The position numbers and the translations under genes are program-made. A model generated the notes under the pieces. That model was not told the DNA's origin and did no database searches. It saw nothing but the letters and a program-made list of their open reading frames with translations. From NCBI RefSeq assembly GCF_003012935.1, contig NZ_PUDR01000006.1, positions 186,001 to 250,000 on the forward strand: DNA of 64,000 nt, given 5' to 3'. Below, piece after piece: positions 9,318 to 21,614 of this stretch (position 1 is its first letter; the number at the start of each line of letters is the position of its first letter). The stretch comes from Pannonibacter carbonis (GTDB taxonomy: Bacteria > Pseudomonadota > Alphaproteobacteria > Rhizobiales > Stappiaceae).

Positions 9318-10688
9318 TCAGCCGGCGGCTGCCTCGTCCTTTTCCTCGTCCTCAGCCACGAGCTTCTGCAGCTCTTCCTTGGTCACGGTCTTGTCGGTGA
9401 CCTTGGCAAGGGACAGGATGAAATCGACAACCTTCTCTTCGTAGATCGGAGCGCGCAGGGTTGCGAGCGCCTGCGGGTTGTTCTTGTAGAACTCGAACAC
9501 CTGACGCTCCTGGCCCGGGAACTGGCGCACGCGGTCGAACAGCGCGCGCTGGACTTCCTCGTCGGTCACCTGGACAGAGTTCTTCTCGCCGACTTCCGAC
9601 AGCACCAGACCCAGGCGCACGCGGCGCTCGGCAATCTTGCGGTAGTCAGCCTTGGCGGCTTCTTCCGTGGTGCCTTCGTCTTCGAAGGTCTTGCCGTTGC
9701 GGGTCATGTCGTTCTCGACCTGGTTCCAGATGTTCTGGAATTCGGTGTCGAGCAGCTTGGACGGCAGGTCGAAGGTGTAGACCGCATCGAGCTTGTCGAG
9801 CAGCTGACGCTTGACGCGCTGGCGGGTCATGGCGCCGAACTGGCTCTCGATCTGGCCGCGGATGATGTCCTTCAGGCTGTCGAGCGACTCAAGGCCAAGG
9901 CTCTTGGCGAACTCGTCATCGATCGTGACTTCACCCGCTGCAGCCACGTCCTTGAGGACGATGTCGAAGGTGACTTCCTTGCCGGCAAGATGCTCGGCCT
10001 GGTAGTCGGCCGGGAAGGAGACGGTGATGACCTTCTCTTCGCCCTGCTTCATGCCGACAACAGCTTCTTCGAAGCCCGGAATGAACTGGTTCGAGCCGAG
10101 GACCAGCTGGCCGTTCTCGTCGGCGCCGCCATCGAACGGAACGCCGTCGAGCTTGCCAAGGTAGGACATGGTGACGCGGTCGCCGTTCTCGGCAACGGCG
10201 CCATCGCCCTTGCTGACGAACGGACGGTTGTTGGCGGCAATCGCCTCGACCTGTTCCATCACGCCGGCTTCGGAGACCTCGACGATCTCACGTTCCAGCT
10301 CGATCGTGGAAAAGTCGACGATGTCGAAGGTCGGCAGCAGGTCATAGATGACCTTGAAGGCCAGATCTGCGGTGCCTTCGATGATGGCTTCCGCCTGGTC
10401 ATCAGCCAGATCGATATCCGGCTGCAGCGCCGGGCGCTCCGAGCGGTCCTCAATTGCCTTCAGGCTGGATTCCTGGATGGTCGTGGAGACGATTTCCGCC
10501 ATCGCCTGACGACCGTACATGCGCTTCATGTGCGCAGCCGGAACCTTGCCCGGACGGAAGCCGTTGATCCGGACCTTGTCCTTCAGTTCATCGAGGTACG
10601 AATCAAGCTTGGACGCCAGCTCGGTTGCCGGGATGACGATCTTCAGTTCGCGCTTGAGGCCCTCGGAAAGGGTTTCGGTCACCTGCAT
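9318..10688 (-). CDS. tig: Trigger factor (ribosome-associated chaperone)
   Basis: A 456-residue chaperone that binds the ribosome near the exit tunnel and meets nascent chains. Three domains can be read. The N-terminal ribosome-binding domain has the signature GFRPGKVPAAHMKRMYG near residues 43-59. The FKBP-like peptidyl-prolyl isomerase domain is at about 150-250 (GDRVTMSYLGKLDGVPFDGG). The long helical C-terminal arm domain ends in an acidic tail (VAEDEEKDEAAAG). It is first in the minus-strand tig-clpP-clpX-lon block, so folding and degradation functions are grouped. Confidence 0.97.
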   Translation of the reverse strand: MQVTETLSEGLKRELKIVIPATELASKLDSYLDELKDKVRINGFRPGKVPAAHMKRMYGRQAMAEIVSTTIQESSLKAIEDRSERPALQPDIDLADDQAEAIIEGTADLAFKVIYDLLPTFDIVDFSTIELEREIVEVSEAGVMEQVEAIAANNRPFVSKGDGAVAENGDRVTMSYLGKLDGVPFDGGADENGQLVLGSNQFIPGFEEAVVGMKQGEEKVITVSFPADYQAEHLAGKEVTFDIVLKDVAAAGEVTIDDEFAKSLGLESLDSLKDIIRGQIESQFGAMTRQRVKRQLLDKLDAVYTFDLPSKLLDTEFQNIWNQVENDMTRNGKTFEDEGTTEEAAKADYRKIAERRVRLGLVLSEVGEKNSVQVTDEEVQRALFDRVRQFPGQERQVFEFYKNNPQALATLRAPIYEEKVVDFILSLAKVTDKTVTKEELQKLVAEDEEKDEAAAG

Positions 10689-10902
10689 GATAGTGTGCTT
10701 CGTCCTTGGTGTGGAACCCGGCTGGATCCCAACTCATGTTTTCAATCGACCCCGGAGGGCCCTCATCAGGGCGATCGCGACGCTCAGGATCCACATGACT
10801 GCCTGCAATCTCGACGAAGTATCTGTCGGATCTTAGGAAGATGGGGACCGGCGCGCAGTCGACCGGTTCAGCCTCGGCTGGCGGATCCGGGCCATATCGC
10901 CA

Positions 10903-10987
10903 TGGTGCGGGCGGAGGGACTTGAACCCCCACGGCTTACGCCACCAGAACCTAAATCTGGCGTGTCTACCAGTTCCACCACGCCCGC
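10903..10987 (-). tRNA. tRNA-Leu(TAG)
   Basis: An 85-nt class II tRNA with an extended variable arm on the minus strand. It has acceptor GCGGGCG/CGCCCGC, encoded CCA, anticodon loop TTTAGGT (anticodon TAG) and T-arm GGTTCAAGTCC. It lies between nnr and tig, 214 bp upstream of tig. Confidence 0.97.
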
Positions 10988-11021
10988 GACGGCTTAGGAC
11001 GCCCGAAGCCAGGGCGCGGCC

Positions 11022-11049
11022 TCTATAACACCCGACCTTGCCGCATCAA
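11022..11049 (-). promoter_or_regulatory. Probable promoter of tRNA-Leu
   Basis: Reading leftward, TTGATG (11044-11049) and TATAGA (11022-11027) are 16 bp apart, and the -10 lies 34 bp before the tRNA 5' end. This is a good sigma-70-type match. Confidence 0.5.
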
Positions 11050-11085
11050 AGCAAAAATGCCGCGCACGGCTAAAACACGCAGCCT

Positions 11086-13410
<2,325 letters not shown>

Positions 13411-13530
13411 TCCTTTTTGCGGGCTTCGCCCGCTCCCCCTTTCGGTCCTGATGGATCCGGCGCCCTCGAGCGCCATCCCGGGCCCGAGAACAAGCCCAAG
13501 TGACAACCAGAACACCAGGGAAGTGAATAC

Positions 13531-14940
13531 ATGACCACCGCTGCTGAGATCCTCAAGGATATCAAGGACAAGGACATCAAGTTCGTCGACCTGCGCTTTA
13601 CCGATCCGCGCGGCAAGATGCACCATGTCACGATGGATGCCGGCCTTGTCGACGAAGACATGTTCGCTGAAGGCGTGGCCTTTGACGGCTCGTCGATCGC
13701 GGGCTGGAAGGCCATCGACGCCTCGGACATGACGCTGGTCCTCGATCCGGCCACCGTGCACATGGACCCGTTCTTCGCCCAGTCCACGATGGTGATCCTC
13801 TGCGACATCGTCGACCCGCGCACCGGCGAGACCTACAACCGCGACCCGCGCACCATCGCCAAGAAGGCCGAAGCCTATGTGAAGGCTGGCGGTTTCGGCG
13901 ACACCATCGTGTTCGGCCCGGAAGCTGAATTCTTCATCTTCGACGACGTGCGTTTTGCCTCGGAGCCGTTCAACACGGGCTTCAAGCTGGACTGCTCGGA
14001 ACTGCCGACCAACCTCGACACCGAGTACGAGGCCGGCAACATGGGTCACCGCCCGCGCATCAAGGGCGGCTACTTCCCGGTTCCGCCGATCGACAGCGCC
14101 CAGGACATCCGCTCCGAGATGCTGTCCGTCATGTCCGAAATGGGTGTGGTCGTTGAGAAGCATCACCACGAAGTGGCTGCTGCCCAGCATGAACTTGGCA
14201 TCAAGTTCAACACCATGACCACCTGCGCCGACCACATGCAGATCTACAAGTACGTGGTGCACCAGGTCGCCCATGCCTACGGCAAGACCGCAACCTTCAT
14301 GCCGAAGCCGGTGTTCGGCGACAACGGCTCGGGCATGCACTGCCACCAGTCGATCTGGAAAGACGGCAAGCCGATGTTCGCCGGCAACCTCTATGCTGAC
14401 CTCAGCGAGATGTGCCTGTACTACATCGGTGGCATCCTGAAGCACGCCAAGGCCCTGAACGCCTTCACCAACCCGTCGACCAACTCCTACAAGCGTCTGG
14501 TCCCGGGCTATGAGGCTCCGGTGCTGCTGGCCTACTCCTCGGGCAACCGTTCGGCCTCCTGCCGCATCCCCTACACCTCGTCGCCGAAGGCCAAGCGCGT
14601 TGAAGTCCGCTTCCCGGATCCGGCTGCGAACCCGTACCTGGCCTTCGCTGCCCAGCTGATGGCCGGTCTTGATGGTATCAAGAACAAGATCCATCCGGGC
14701 GATGCCATGGACAAGAACCTCTACGACCTGCCGCCGGAAGAGCTGGCCGAGATCCCGACCGTTGCCGGCTCGCTGCGCGAAGCCCTGCAGTCGCTGGACA
14801 TCGACCGCGAGTTCCTGAAGGCCGGCGGCGTGTTCGACGACGACTTCATCGACAGCTACATCGAGCTGAAGATGGAAGAGAACATGCGCTACGAAATGAC
14901 CCCGCATCCGGTCGAGTTCGACATGTACTACTCCGTCTGA
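13531..14940 (+). CDS. glnA: Glutamine synthetase type I
   Basis: A 469-residue dodecameric enzyme that makes glutamine from glutamate, ammonia and ATP, the main ammonium-assimilation step. The active-site blocks are present: [13 protein letters not shown], the [10 protein letters not shown] loop, [17 protein letters not shown] and the SRIP-like ASCRIPY. Near residue 397, the tyrosine in [10 protein letters not shown] is the adenylylation site, so this is the GlnE-regulated GSI-beta form. The start at ATG 13531 is preceded by GGGAAG with 7-bp spacing. It is cotranscribed with glnB and ended by the hairpin at 14963-14989. Confidence 0.98.
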   Translation: MTTAAEILKDIKDKDIKFVDLRFTDPRGKMHHVTMDAGLVDEDMFAEGVAFDGSSIAGWKAIDASDMTLVLDPATVHMDPFFAQSTMVILCDIVDPRTGETYNRDPRTIAKKAEAYVKAGGFGDTIVFGPEAEFFIFDDVRFASEPFNTGFKLDCSELPTNLDTEYEAGNMGHRPRIKGGYFPVPPIDSAQDIRSEMLSVMSEMGVVVEKHHHEVAAAQHELGIKFNTMTTCADHMQIYKYVVHQVAHAYGKTATFMPKPVFGDNGSGMHCHQSIWKDGKPMFAGNLYADLSEMCLYYIGGILKHAKALNAFTNPSTNSYKRLVPGYEAPVLLAYSSGNRSASCRIPYTSSPKAKRVEVRFPDPAANPYLAFAAQLMAGLDGIKNKIHPGDAMDKNLYDLPPEELAEIPTVAGSLREALQSLDIDREFLKAGGVFDDDFIDSYIELKMEENMRYEMTPHPVEFDMYYSV

Positions 14941-14962
14941 TCCTCACCGGGATTGGAACAGG

Positions 14963-14989
14963 AAAGGCCGGGCAATCGCCCGGCCTTTT
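14963..14989 (+). terminator. Terminator of glnBA
   Basis: A perfect 11-bp stem AAAGGCCGGGC (14963-14973) with GCCCGGCCTTT (14978-14988), loop AATC, followed by T-rich sequence. It begins 22 bp after the glnA stop. Confidence 0.9.
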
Positions 14990-15011
14990 CGTTTTTGTGG
15001 TCTTGCATTCA

Positions 15012-15142
15012 CGTCATCCCGGCCGAGCAACGCGAGAGCCGGGACCGGGGAGCCGAGGCGAAACTTGATCAATGAACGCGATACGGACGAGCCAGGGTTC
15101 TCCGGTCCCGGGTCTTCGCTTTGCTGCTCCCTGGAAGACGAT
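15012..15142. repeat. Intergenic palindromic repeat, copy A
   Basis: The left arm begins TCATCCCGGCC and carries GCCGGGACCGGGGAGCC. The right arm carries TTCTCCGGTCCCGGGTCTTCGC. The arms are inverted copies around a unique centre. It is the most degraded of four related elements (see B, C, D). It begins 49 bp after the start of the glnA terminator and ends before the convergent hydrolase-like gene. Confidence 0.7.
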
Positions 15143-15204
15143 GAAGCGCTTGTCAGCCAACTCCTGACGGTCGTCCACGCTGCAAATTTCGTGTGATCCG
15201 CAAA

Positions 15205-16443
15205 CTATTCCGGCATCACGACCGCCCGTTGCCGATCCCGTTCTGGAGCCCAGGCGACAAGCATCTCCCGCGCCGGGTTGGGACCGAGCGTCAGTCTGTG
15301 GAAGTCAAACGTGTCTTCCCGCTGCGAGGCGAAGAAGTAGCAGAAATGCAGCGCGAAGAAGCGCCAGCGCAGACGGTTGAAGCGGTCCCGCCCCAGTGCG
15401 TCCGGTGCCCTGCCACTGTAGCTGCGCGGTGCCAGCATCGGCGTCTCGCTCCATCGCCGGCCATAGTCGGCGACCGGATTGGCGCGGCCGCAACAAAGCG
15501 CATCCTGCGGGACATAAATGTCGCTCCAGTCGATGCCGGGAGCCGCCCCCACACGGGCAACCGCGCGCTCGAACGCGCCGCCCGCATGGTATCCGCCGAT
15601 GTATCCGAATGCCGAGCCGAGCGTTGCCAGCGCAATGCCGCCGCGCGAGACACCGAGGTCCGGCTTATGCTCCAGTGCCCTGGCCAGCGCCAGGATGAAT
15701 ACAAAAGTGCCGGAGCTATGGGCACAAAGCAGGATGTCGTCATCCGCCCCCGCCTCACGTTCCACCCGGAGGATTTCGCTGGCGAACTGCGCGATGCGTC
15801 CGGTCATGTCCGGATCACGGTCGAAGGCAAGCTGGCGGATCGCATGCCAGTCATTGACCAGATACCAGAAGTAGGTCGACGGCTCGACGAGGCGGGACAG
15901 GCCATGCACTGTGAACGCCCAGATCCCCCATCCGGCCAGCCAGACCGGCCAGGCGACAAGCTCCGGCAAGCCGGCACTGTCCATCGCCCCTCGCACCGGC
16001 TCAAGCATGACGGCGGGCGCACACAGGAGCATCAGATAGATCAGCAGGAGGATGACCGGGTAGACATGGAAGATCCCGTTCGGCCAATGACGGCGAAAGC
16101 TGTCGATGTATCCGCCGCTGCGCGCAAATCCGGCAAAGCTCGCAAAGGCTCCCAGCATCCGCTTCGGCCACGAGCGCTGGAAATCGCGCTTGGCAAGATC
16201 ACGCCAGCCCAGGAGATGAAAGACCGTACGAGTCTCGCCTTCCGGCCATGCGGCCCGGCCGCTCCAGGTCGCCGACGCACCGCCCGGCCCCTGGCCATCC
16301 GCAAAGCCGGCAAGTTCCGCATCAACGCCCCGGATCCGGCCCATCGCCTCGGCTTCTTCAGCCATCACCGACTGGAGGAAAGATGGCCGGCGCAGGTCAT
16401 AGCCGGGAATGAAAACGATATGTCGCAGCAAAGGGATCGGCAC
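15205..16443 (-). CDS. Alpha/beta-hydrolase-like membrane protein, function unknown
   Basis: About 412 residues if started at GTG 16443. An ATG at 16365 is the next option but would remove the conserved-looking first strand HIVFIPGYDLRRP, so I prefer the GTG although no clear ribosome-binding site precedes it. Two hydrophobic segments lie roughly at residues 120-145 (VYPVILLLIYLMLLCAPAVML) and 160-180 (PVWLAGWGIWAFTV). They are followed by a nucleophile-elbow-like LLCAHSSGTFVF, where AHSSG replaces the usual GxSxG. A membrane-anchored hydrolase domain facing the cytoplasm is plausible. I do not recognise the family by name and the substrate is unknown. It is convergent with glnA and divergent from tyrS. 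Confidence 0.7.
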   Translation of the reverse strand: MPIPLLRHIVFIPGYDLRRPSFLQSVMAEEAEAMGRIRGVDAELAGFADGQGPGGASATWSGRAAWPEGETRTVFHLLGWRDLAKRDFQRSWPKRMLGAFASFAGFARSGGYIDSFRRHWPNGIFHVYPVILLLIYLMLLCAPAVMLEPVRGAMDSAGLPELVAWPVWLAGWGIWAFTVHGLSRLVEPSTYFWYLVNDWHAIRQLAFDRDPDMTGRIAQFASEILRVEREAGADDDILLCAHSSGTFVFILALARALEHKPDLGVSRGGIALATLGSAFGYIGGYHAGGAFERAVARVGAAPGIDWSDIYVPQDALCCGRANPVADYGRRWSETPMLAPRSYSGRAPDALGRDRFNRLRWRFFALHFCYFFASQREDTFDFHRLTLGPNPAREMLVAWAPERDRQRAVVMPE

Positions 16444-16614
16444 CGTTGGGGAATGAGAGATGCGGCTTATGCCAGAGCTTGCGGCGCGGATCAGGATTTT
16501 TGCTGCTGAACCGGTGAAATCACCACAGACTTCCGATATAGCGGACTCAATCAGTTTCAGACCAGGGTCAAGCCTCGACGCCTGTACCCGCTTTTGACAT
16601 GGAATGCGCGAAAG

Positions 16615-17868
16615 ATGACCGAATACAAGTCGGAGTTCCTGAAAACGCTCGCCGAGCGCGGTTTCATCCATCAGGTGTCGGATCATGAGGCGCTGGACAA
16701 GCTCCTCACCACGGAAACCGTGACCGCCTATATCGGCTTCGACTGCACCGCGCCGAGCCTCCATGCCGGGTCGCTGGTCACCATCATGATGCTCTACTGG
16801 TTGCAGCAGACCGGTCACCGGCCGATCGCGCTGATGGGCTCCGGCACCACGCGCGTCGGCGATCCGACCGGCAAGGACGAGAGCCGCAAGATCCTCTCCG
16901 ACGAGGACATCGAGGCCAACAAGGCCGGCATCCGCAAGGTCTTCGAGAAGCTGCTGACCTTCGGCGACGGTCCGCGCGACGCCGTCATGCTCGACAATGC
17001 TGACTGGCTGATGAAGCTCAACTATGTCGAGTTCCTGCGTGACATCGGCCGGCATTTCTCGGTCAACCAGATGATCCAGCGCGACAGCGTGCGCCTGCGT
17101 CTTGAGCGCGAGCAGCACCTGTCGTTCCTGGAATTCAACTACATGCTGCTGCAGGGCTACGACTTCCTGGAGATCTACCAGCAGACCGGCTGCCGCCTGC
17201 AGATGGGTGGCTCCGACCAGTGGTCGAACATCCTGTCCGGCGTCGACCTGATCCGCCGCAAGGCCGGCGTCGAGGCCTTCGCGCTCACCGCCCCGCTGCT
17301 GACGACCTCTTCGGGCGCGAAGATGGGCAAGACCGCCGCCGGCGCCGTCTGGCTCAATCCGGAGCAGCTGTCGGCCTATGACTACTGGCAGTACTGGCGC
17401 AACACCGAGGATGCCGACGTCGAGCGCTTCCTGAAGCTGTTCACCGTCCTGCCGCTCGCCGAAATCGCCCGGCTTGCTGCGCTGGAAGGCGCAGGGATCA
17501 ACGAAGCCAAGAAGGTGCTTGCGACCGAAGCAACCGCCATGGTCCATGGCCGCGAGGCAGCGGAAGCGGCCGCCGAGACCGCCCGTCGTGCCTTCGAGGA
17601 AGGCGCCATGGCTGAAGGCCTGCCGACCGTCGAGATCGCTGCTGCCGACCTTGCCGCCGGTATCGGTGTCCTGGCCGCCTTCGTGACCGCAGGCCTGTCC
17701 GCTTCCAATGGCGAGGCCCGGCGCAACATTGCCGGCGGCGCGCTGAAGATCAACGACGTCTCTGTCACCGACGACAAGCGCGTGCTCGGCACCGCCGATC
17801 TCACCGGTGAAGGCGTCATCAAGCTGTCGATGGGCAAGAAGAAGCACGTGCTGCTGAAGCCGCTCTGA
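16615..17868 (+). CDS. tyrS: Tyrosyl-tRNA synthetase
   Basis: A 417-residue class I synthetase charging tRNA-Tyr. The HIGH-type motif is HAGSL after FDCTAPSL. The KMSKS-type motif is KMGKT in [12 protein letters not shown]. Tyrosine-binding residues lie in [26 protein letters not shown]-terminal S4-like RNA-binding domain (about residues 345-415) ends [11 protein letters not shown] chose ATG 16615 (MTEYKSEF), which matches the normal N-terminus. An in-frame TTG at 16594 would add seven residues. It stands alone on plus, and hairpins at 17897-17913 and 18101-18131 follow it. Confidence 0.97.
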   Translation: MTEYKSEFLKTLAERGFIHQVSDHEALDKLLTTETVTAYIGFDCTAPSLHAGSLVTIMMLYWLQQTGHRPIALMGSGTTRVGDPTGKDESRKILSDEDIEANKAGIRKVFEKLLTFGDGPRDAVMLDNADWLMKLNYVEFLRDIGRHFSVNQMIQRDSVRLRLEREQHLSFLEFNYMLLQGYDFLEIYQQTGCRLQMGGSDQWSNILSGVDLIRRKAGVEAFALTAPLLTTSSGAKMGKTAAGAVWLNPEQLSAYDYWQYWRNTEDADVERFLKLFTVLPLAEIARLAALEGAGINEAKKVLATEATAMVHGREAAEAAAETARRAFEEGAMAEGLPTVEIAAADLAAGIGVLAAFVTAGLSASNGEARRNIAGGALKINDVSVTDDKRVLGTADLTGEGVIKLSMGKKKHVLLKPL

Positions 17869-17895
17869 GCCTTCAGCTCTCGATCAAGTTCAGGA

Positions 17896-17916
17896 GCCCG
17901 GCCTTGTGCCGGGTTC
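17896..17916 (+). terminator. Hairpin left of repeat B, probable tyrS terminator
   Basis: CCCGGC (17897-17902) pairs with GCCGGG (17908-17913) around CTTGT, followed by TTCTT. It lies 29 bp after the tyrS stop. A near copy of this hairpin lies 205 bp to the right at 18101, on the other side of the palindromic repeat. Confidence 0.6.
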
Positions 17917-17926
17917 TTCGACAGCA

Positions 17927-18089
17927 GACAACTAGGTTTTCGCCACCCCGGGCGCAGCGAAGCGGAGACCCGGGACCGGAGGGCCGGGCCTCTCCGAGAC
18001 GCACTCGTTGCCCTGTCGACACCTCAGCTCTCCGGTCCCGGCTCAGCGCTTCGCTTGGCCGGGATGACGTCGGAGAGGTCGAGGTTGTC
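17927..18089. repeat. Intergenic palindromic repeat, copy B
   Basis: About 163 bp, bounded by GACAAC (17927-17932) and its inverse GTTGTC (18084-18089). The left arm has CGCAGCGAAGCGGAGA then CCGGGACCGGA. The right arm has CTCTCCGGTCCCGGCTCAG, then GCGCTTCGCTTGGCCGGGA. The unique centre is about 50 bp. It lies between convergent tyrS and the AsmA-like gene and is flanked by two similar terminator hairpins. Confidence 0.85.
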
Positions 18090-18100
18090 ATCATCCTCCG

Positions 18101-18131
18101 AGCCCGGCCCTATGCCGGGCTTTCTCGTTTT
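18101..18131. terminator. Hairpin right of repeat B
   Basis: AGCCCGGC (18101-18108) pairs with GCCGGGCT (18114-18121) around CCTAT, followed on plus by TTTCTCGTTTT. It is nearly the same hairpin as the one at 17896. On plus it is the stronger terminator for tyrS readthrough; on minus it may also end the AsmA-like gene 15 bp away. Confidence 0.65.
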
Positions 18132-18145
18132 CGCCGGCGTGGAGC

Positions 18146-21100
18146 TTAACGGAACTCGAACATCTTGCGGAAGATGCCCGGCGCGATGGCTGACACCGGA
18201 TTGACGGTCAGGACCGGCGCACTGATCGGGCCAGACAGGCGATAGGTCACGCCGATCAGCCCTTCCTGGCTGCCGCCTCCCAAGGCAAAGCCAAGCAGGG
18301 GGATCTTGGCGAACAGGTTGTTGAGCGCAAAGATCGGCACGAAGGTCCCCGTCAGGGACATCTCGCGGCTGCCCAGATCGACAGTGCCGCCGACGGTACC
18401 GCCGACCACCGCCCCCTGAAGAATTCCTTCCTCAAGGGTCAGTGTGTCGCCTTTCCTGGAAAACCGGATATCCATCCGGTCAAAGGAGGCTTCTCCACTT
18501 CCGCTCATGATTGCATTGCCGGACACAGGCCGGTTGTCGGGGCCAGGGGCCGAGACCTGAGGCAACTCGGCCAGCTTGCGCAATGCCGGATCCTCGGTGA
18601 TGGAGAATCCACGCACGCCGAGGGTACCGAACCAGGATTTGTCCGAGGGCAAGGAGACCAGCAGGCGGCCAGTTCCGCCGCGCATACGTTCATAGAGGTC
18701 GAGAAAGCGCAGGAGGGCACCGGTGTCCGAAAACTCACCGCTTGCGGCCCGCGCGTCGCCCTCGCCGGTGATCTCGAACCGGAAGGCGCCGCGATTGTTG
18801 GTGGCACCTGTCACTTTCAAACGAGACAGTTCCCCCTTCTCCGCCTGAATCTCCCCGGTGATATCTGTCGCAAAAACACCCTGAAAGCCCTGAAGGCGGC
18901 CGAGTTTCAGGCTGATACGATAGGACGACGTGCCGGTTGCCTTGTCACTTTCTTCGGGTTTCTTGTCCCGTACCTGCTTGATCAGCCCGCGCCCGTCGAA
19001 CTGGGCTCCGGACAGGGACACGCGATAGCGGCCGGTGCCTTCCCGCGTAATCTTGAGAGCCGCGGAATCACCTGGCCGGATCTGGAATGTCCCGAAGTCG
19101 GCCTCCCGGAATTCACCGGACTTGGTCAGGAGAATTGATCCTTCGAGCGCGACCCCTTCCGAGCGCAGCGAGAAATTCTTCAGGCGCCGCTCCGTCGCTG
19201 TCTCAGTCAGGAGAAAGGAGGCGCTGGCCGGAACGCCCGGGGTCTTCTCCCACCCGATTTCAGCAAGTCGCAGGCTCGCGTCCTTCAGATCAATCTCGAA
19301 CCGCTGGCCTTCCGGGGTGTCGCCAAGCTTCAGGGCCAGCGCCCCACCAACCAGCGTCCCAAGGTCGATGCCACGCCTGGCGAGTTCTGCTGCCGTTACT
19401 TTCAGCTCGACATCCTGCCGCGCAACGACATCACTGTTGTCCAGGGGATAGATAATGTCGAGATTGGCCAGCAGGCCATCGATACGACCACGTCCCTTGA
19501 TGTCCACCTGCGTCGGATCCGCGGTCAGCTGGATTGCGGCATCCGTGATCTTGTGGCCGCGTATCGGCTTGTCTGCAGAAAAGCCAGAGAGCTTGGCTCG
19601 CGCGGCCCACCCCACTTCATCAACGGACAAGGCAAGTTTCAGCGGCAGCTTCGCTGTGACGTCGATGTCACCAGATCCCTTCAACTCGACGCCGCCAAGA
19701 TCCGCCTTGTCGAGGATCCGGAACGGCACGGAATTGGCGATCTCGGCAAGAGGACCAAGCCCGCCCTGCAGTTTCAGATCCAATGTGCCGATCTTGATGC
19801 CGCGGTCTGCAAGATGGGGGATGTCAAACCGCCCCGCCGGGACCGCAACCGAGCCGCCCGAAGGCACGACAATGCTGCCGGACCGCAAGTCAACTGACAG
19901 CCGTTCATTCTCGATCTTCACGGTGCCGGCAAGATCGCTGATCGCTGGAAGAGTGGTCAGCGGCGCGATCTCGGTGTTGACCAGGCTGATCTCAAGCTTG
20001 AGATCATCCCCGCCCCAGCCCGGATCGGGATGGGCCTCATCAAAGGCTGGCGGACGGACCGAGGCATCGACACGGGCGCTCTGGATCAGCCCGCCCTTCA
20101 AATGTTCGATAACCCAACGCCTCGCCGGCGGCGCCAGCGTGATCGGCCAGATCTGCTTCAGCATCGAGACTGGCATGGCTTCCGCGTCCGCAGCCAGCGC
20201 AAGGTAAGGCCCGTCATCGCGCAGGTCGAGTGAGCCGATTGCGCGAAACAGTGCAGATCCGGAATGCAGTTGCAGCCGGTCGAGGAACAGAACCTTCGCA
20301 GCAAGGTCAACGCGACCGTCAAGACTGAGGTAATCGGCGACGACAGGCGGCTCCGGCACATCAGCGGAGCCGAACCGCGCCCGGTCGGCGTCGATTTCAT
20401 ATGTCCAGTCGGCCCCGTCGTTCGCAGGTGGCCGCACGGCTCCTGTGAAAAAGATTTCCGTATCCCCGCGAATGACATGCGACTTGCCAATGATCACACC
20501 TGGATGCCCCGCCCCCCAGCCGAGCGCCAGCGCCACATCATCGAAGCGGATCACGGTCTGGCCGGACCTGAACCAGCCATCCTGTCCGCGAGCCACAAGA
20601 TTGGCCGCCTCAAACCTGCCGTCGGCACCGAGATTGGCGTTGAACTGGATCTCCAGAGGCAAGCCCAGTCCCTTGCCGCTGTCGACCTGCTCGTTGGCGG
20701 GAAACAACTCCGCCAGCGCCATGTCGCGAATGTAGAGACCGATCTGGCGTTGGCCGTGTTCAGGGTTTACGGCTCGGCGCAGGCCAAGATCCCAAAGCCC
20801 CATGCGACCGGCAATCTCGGCTTCTGCCAGAATGCCACCCTGGCCGTCGCGTCGAAGAACAGCGTCGATCTCGTTGATCCGCCTGGGGACCGGGCCAACG
20901 ACATCGACCCGGCCGTTGTGCAGGCGAACCTCGGCGAGATCGCGCTTGCGGAACTCCTCGTCGACGATGGTGGCGATCCGGTCAACGGCTTCCATCATCT
21001 CGCCCATCGACAGGATGTCAGCCTCGGCATCATCGGGTCTGAGGCGAAGATGCGGGCGATCAATGTCGAGAGCGGTGAAGCGCAAAGCGCCGGACAGCAG

Positions 21101-21508
21101 TGGCTCCAGTTCAAGAACGGCCACAACCCGCGGCAACGTCAGGTCGATGCGGGCTTCTCCGGGGACGGTCAACTCGGCAGTCTCGATGATCACCCGGCTG
21201 CCGCCGTCCGCGAAGAGATCGAGCAGCACAGTGCCAACGGTCAAGCGGGCGCCCTCCCCCCTCGCCTGCTGCTCGATAAGGCTCGCAACACCAGGGATCG
21301 GCGTCGCGCCATTCGCCAAGAGCAGCGCCAGGCCACCGACACCAGCCAGGACGACCAGCACCAGGGCAATCAGCACCCGGCGCAGCCAACGCAATCCGGC
21401 GCGACCCGATGTTCGTATGGCTGGCAGGTCCGACGTGGTCTGGAGCTGGGGCTGTGTCAGCGCGTTTTGTCCTTTTGCAGTTTGGCCAATGATCGAGTCG
21501 GCTTGCAA
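18146..21508 (-). CDS. AsmA/YhdP-like large envelope protein (DUF3971 type)
   Basis: About 1,120 residues. An N-terminal membrane anchor (LRWLRRVLIALVLVVLAGVGGLALLLANG) follows a short basic region. A very long periplasmic portion of repetitive beta-strand sequence follows, and it ends in an AsmA-like C-terminal region (GTVDLGSREMSLTGTFVPIFALNNLFAKIPLLG). Proteins of this group are thought to bridge inner and outer membranes and move lipids. The start is uncertain. The ATGs at 21616 and 21706 overlap the divergent peroxiredoxin gene and give a non-conserved N-terminus. TTG 21508 is my choice for the boundary, and CTG 21460 has a better AAGGA upstream. It stands alone, convergent with tyrS. 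Confidence 0.85.
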   Translation of the reverse strand: MQADSIIGQTAKGQNALTQPQLQTTSDLPAIRTSGRAGLRWLRRVLIALVLVVLAGVGGLALLLANGATPIPGVASLIEQQARGEGARLTVGTVLLDLFADGGSRVIIETAELTVPGEARIDLTLPRVVAVLELEPLLSGALRFTALDIDRPHLRLRPDDAEADILSMGEMMEAVDRIATIVDEEFRKRDLAEVRLHNGRVDVVGPVPRRINEIDAVLRRDGQGGILAEAEIAGRMGLWDLGLRRAVNPEHGQRQIGLYIRDMALAELFPANEQVDSGKGLGLPLEIQFNANLGADGRFEAANLVARGQDGWFRSGQTVIRFDDVALALGWGAGHPGVIIGKSHVIRGDTEIFFTGAVRPPANDGADWTYEIDADRARFGSADVPEPPVVADYLSLDGRVDLAAKVLFLDRLQLHSGSALFRAIGSLDLRDDGPYLALAADAEAMPVSMLKQIWPITLAPPARRWVIEHLKGGLIQSARVDASVRPPAFDEAHPDPGWGGDDLKLEISLVNTEIAPLTTLPAISDLAGTVKIENERLSVDLRSGSIVVPSGGSVAVPAGRFDIPHLADRGIKIGTLDLKLQGGLGPLAEIANSVPFRILDKADLGGVELKGSGDIDVTAKLPLKLALSVDEVGWAARAKLSGFSADKPIRGHKITDAAIQLTADPTQVDIKGRGRIDGLLANLDIIYPLDNSDVVARQDVELKVTAAELARRGIDLGTLVGGALALKLGDTPEGQRFEIDLKDASLRLAEIGWEKTPGVPASASFLLTETATERRLKNFSLRSEGVALEGSILLTKSGEFREADFGTFQIRPGDSAALKITREGTGRYRVSLSGAQFDGRGLIKQVRDKKPEESDKATGTSSYRISLKLGRLQGFQGVFATDITGEIQAEKGELSRLKVTGATNNRGAFRFEITGEGDARAASGEFSDTGALLRFLDLYERMRGGTGRLLVSLPSDKSWFGTLGVRGFSITEDPALRKLAELPQVSAPGPDNRPVSGNAIMSGSGEASFDRMDIRFSRKGDTLTLEEGILQGAVVGGTVGGTVDLGSREMSLTGTFVPIFALNNLFAKIPLLGFALGGGSQEGLIGVTYRLSGPISAPVLTVNPVSAIAPGIFRKMFEFR

Positions 21509-21614
21509 ACTATGATAATTCAGCCCGGCCAAAAACCGGAACCTCTGTCGCAGAGGCCGGTCGGACCTTTTAGGTGCCGGATAAACCGGTGCAGTATGAC
21601 GGAAGGAAGGCAGC

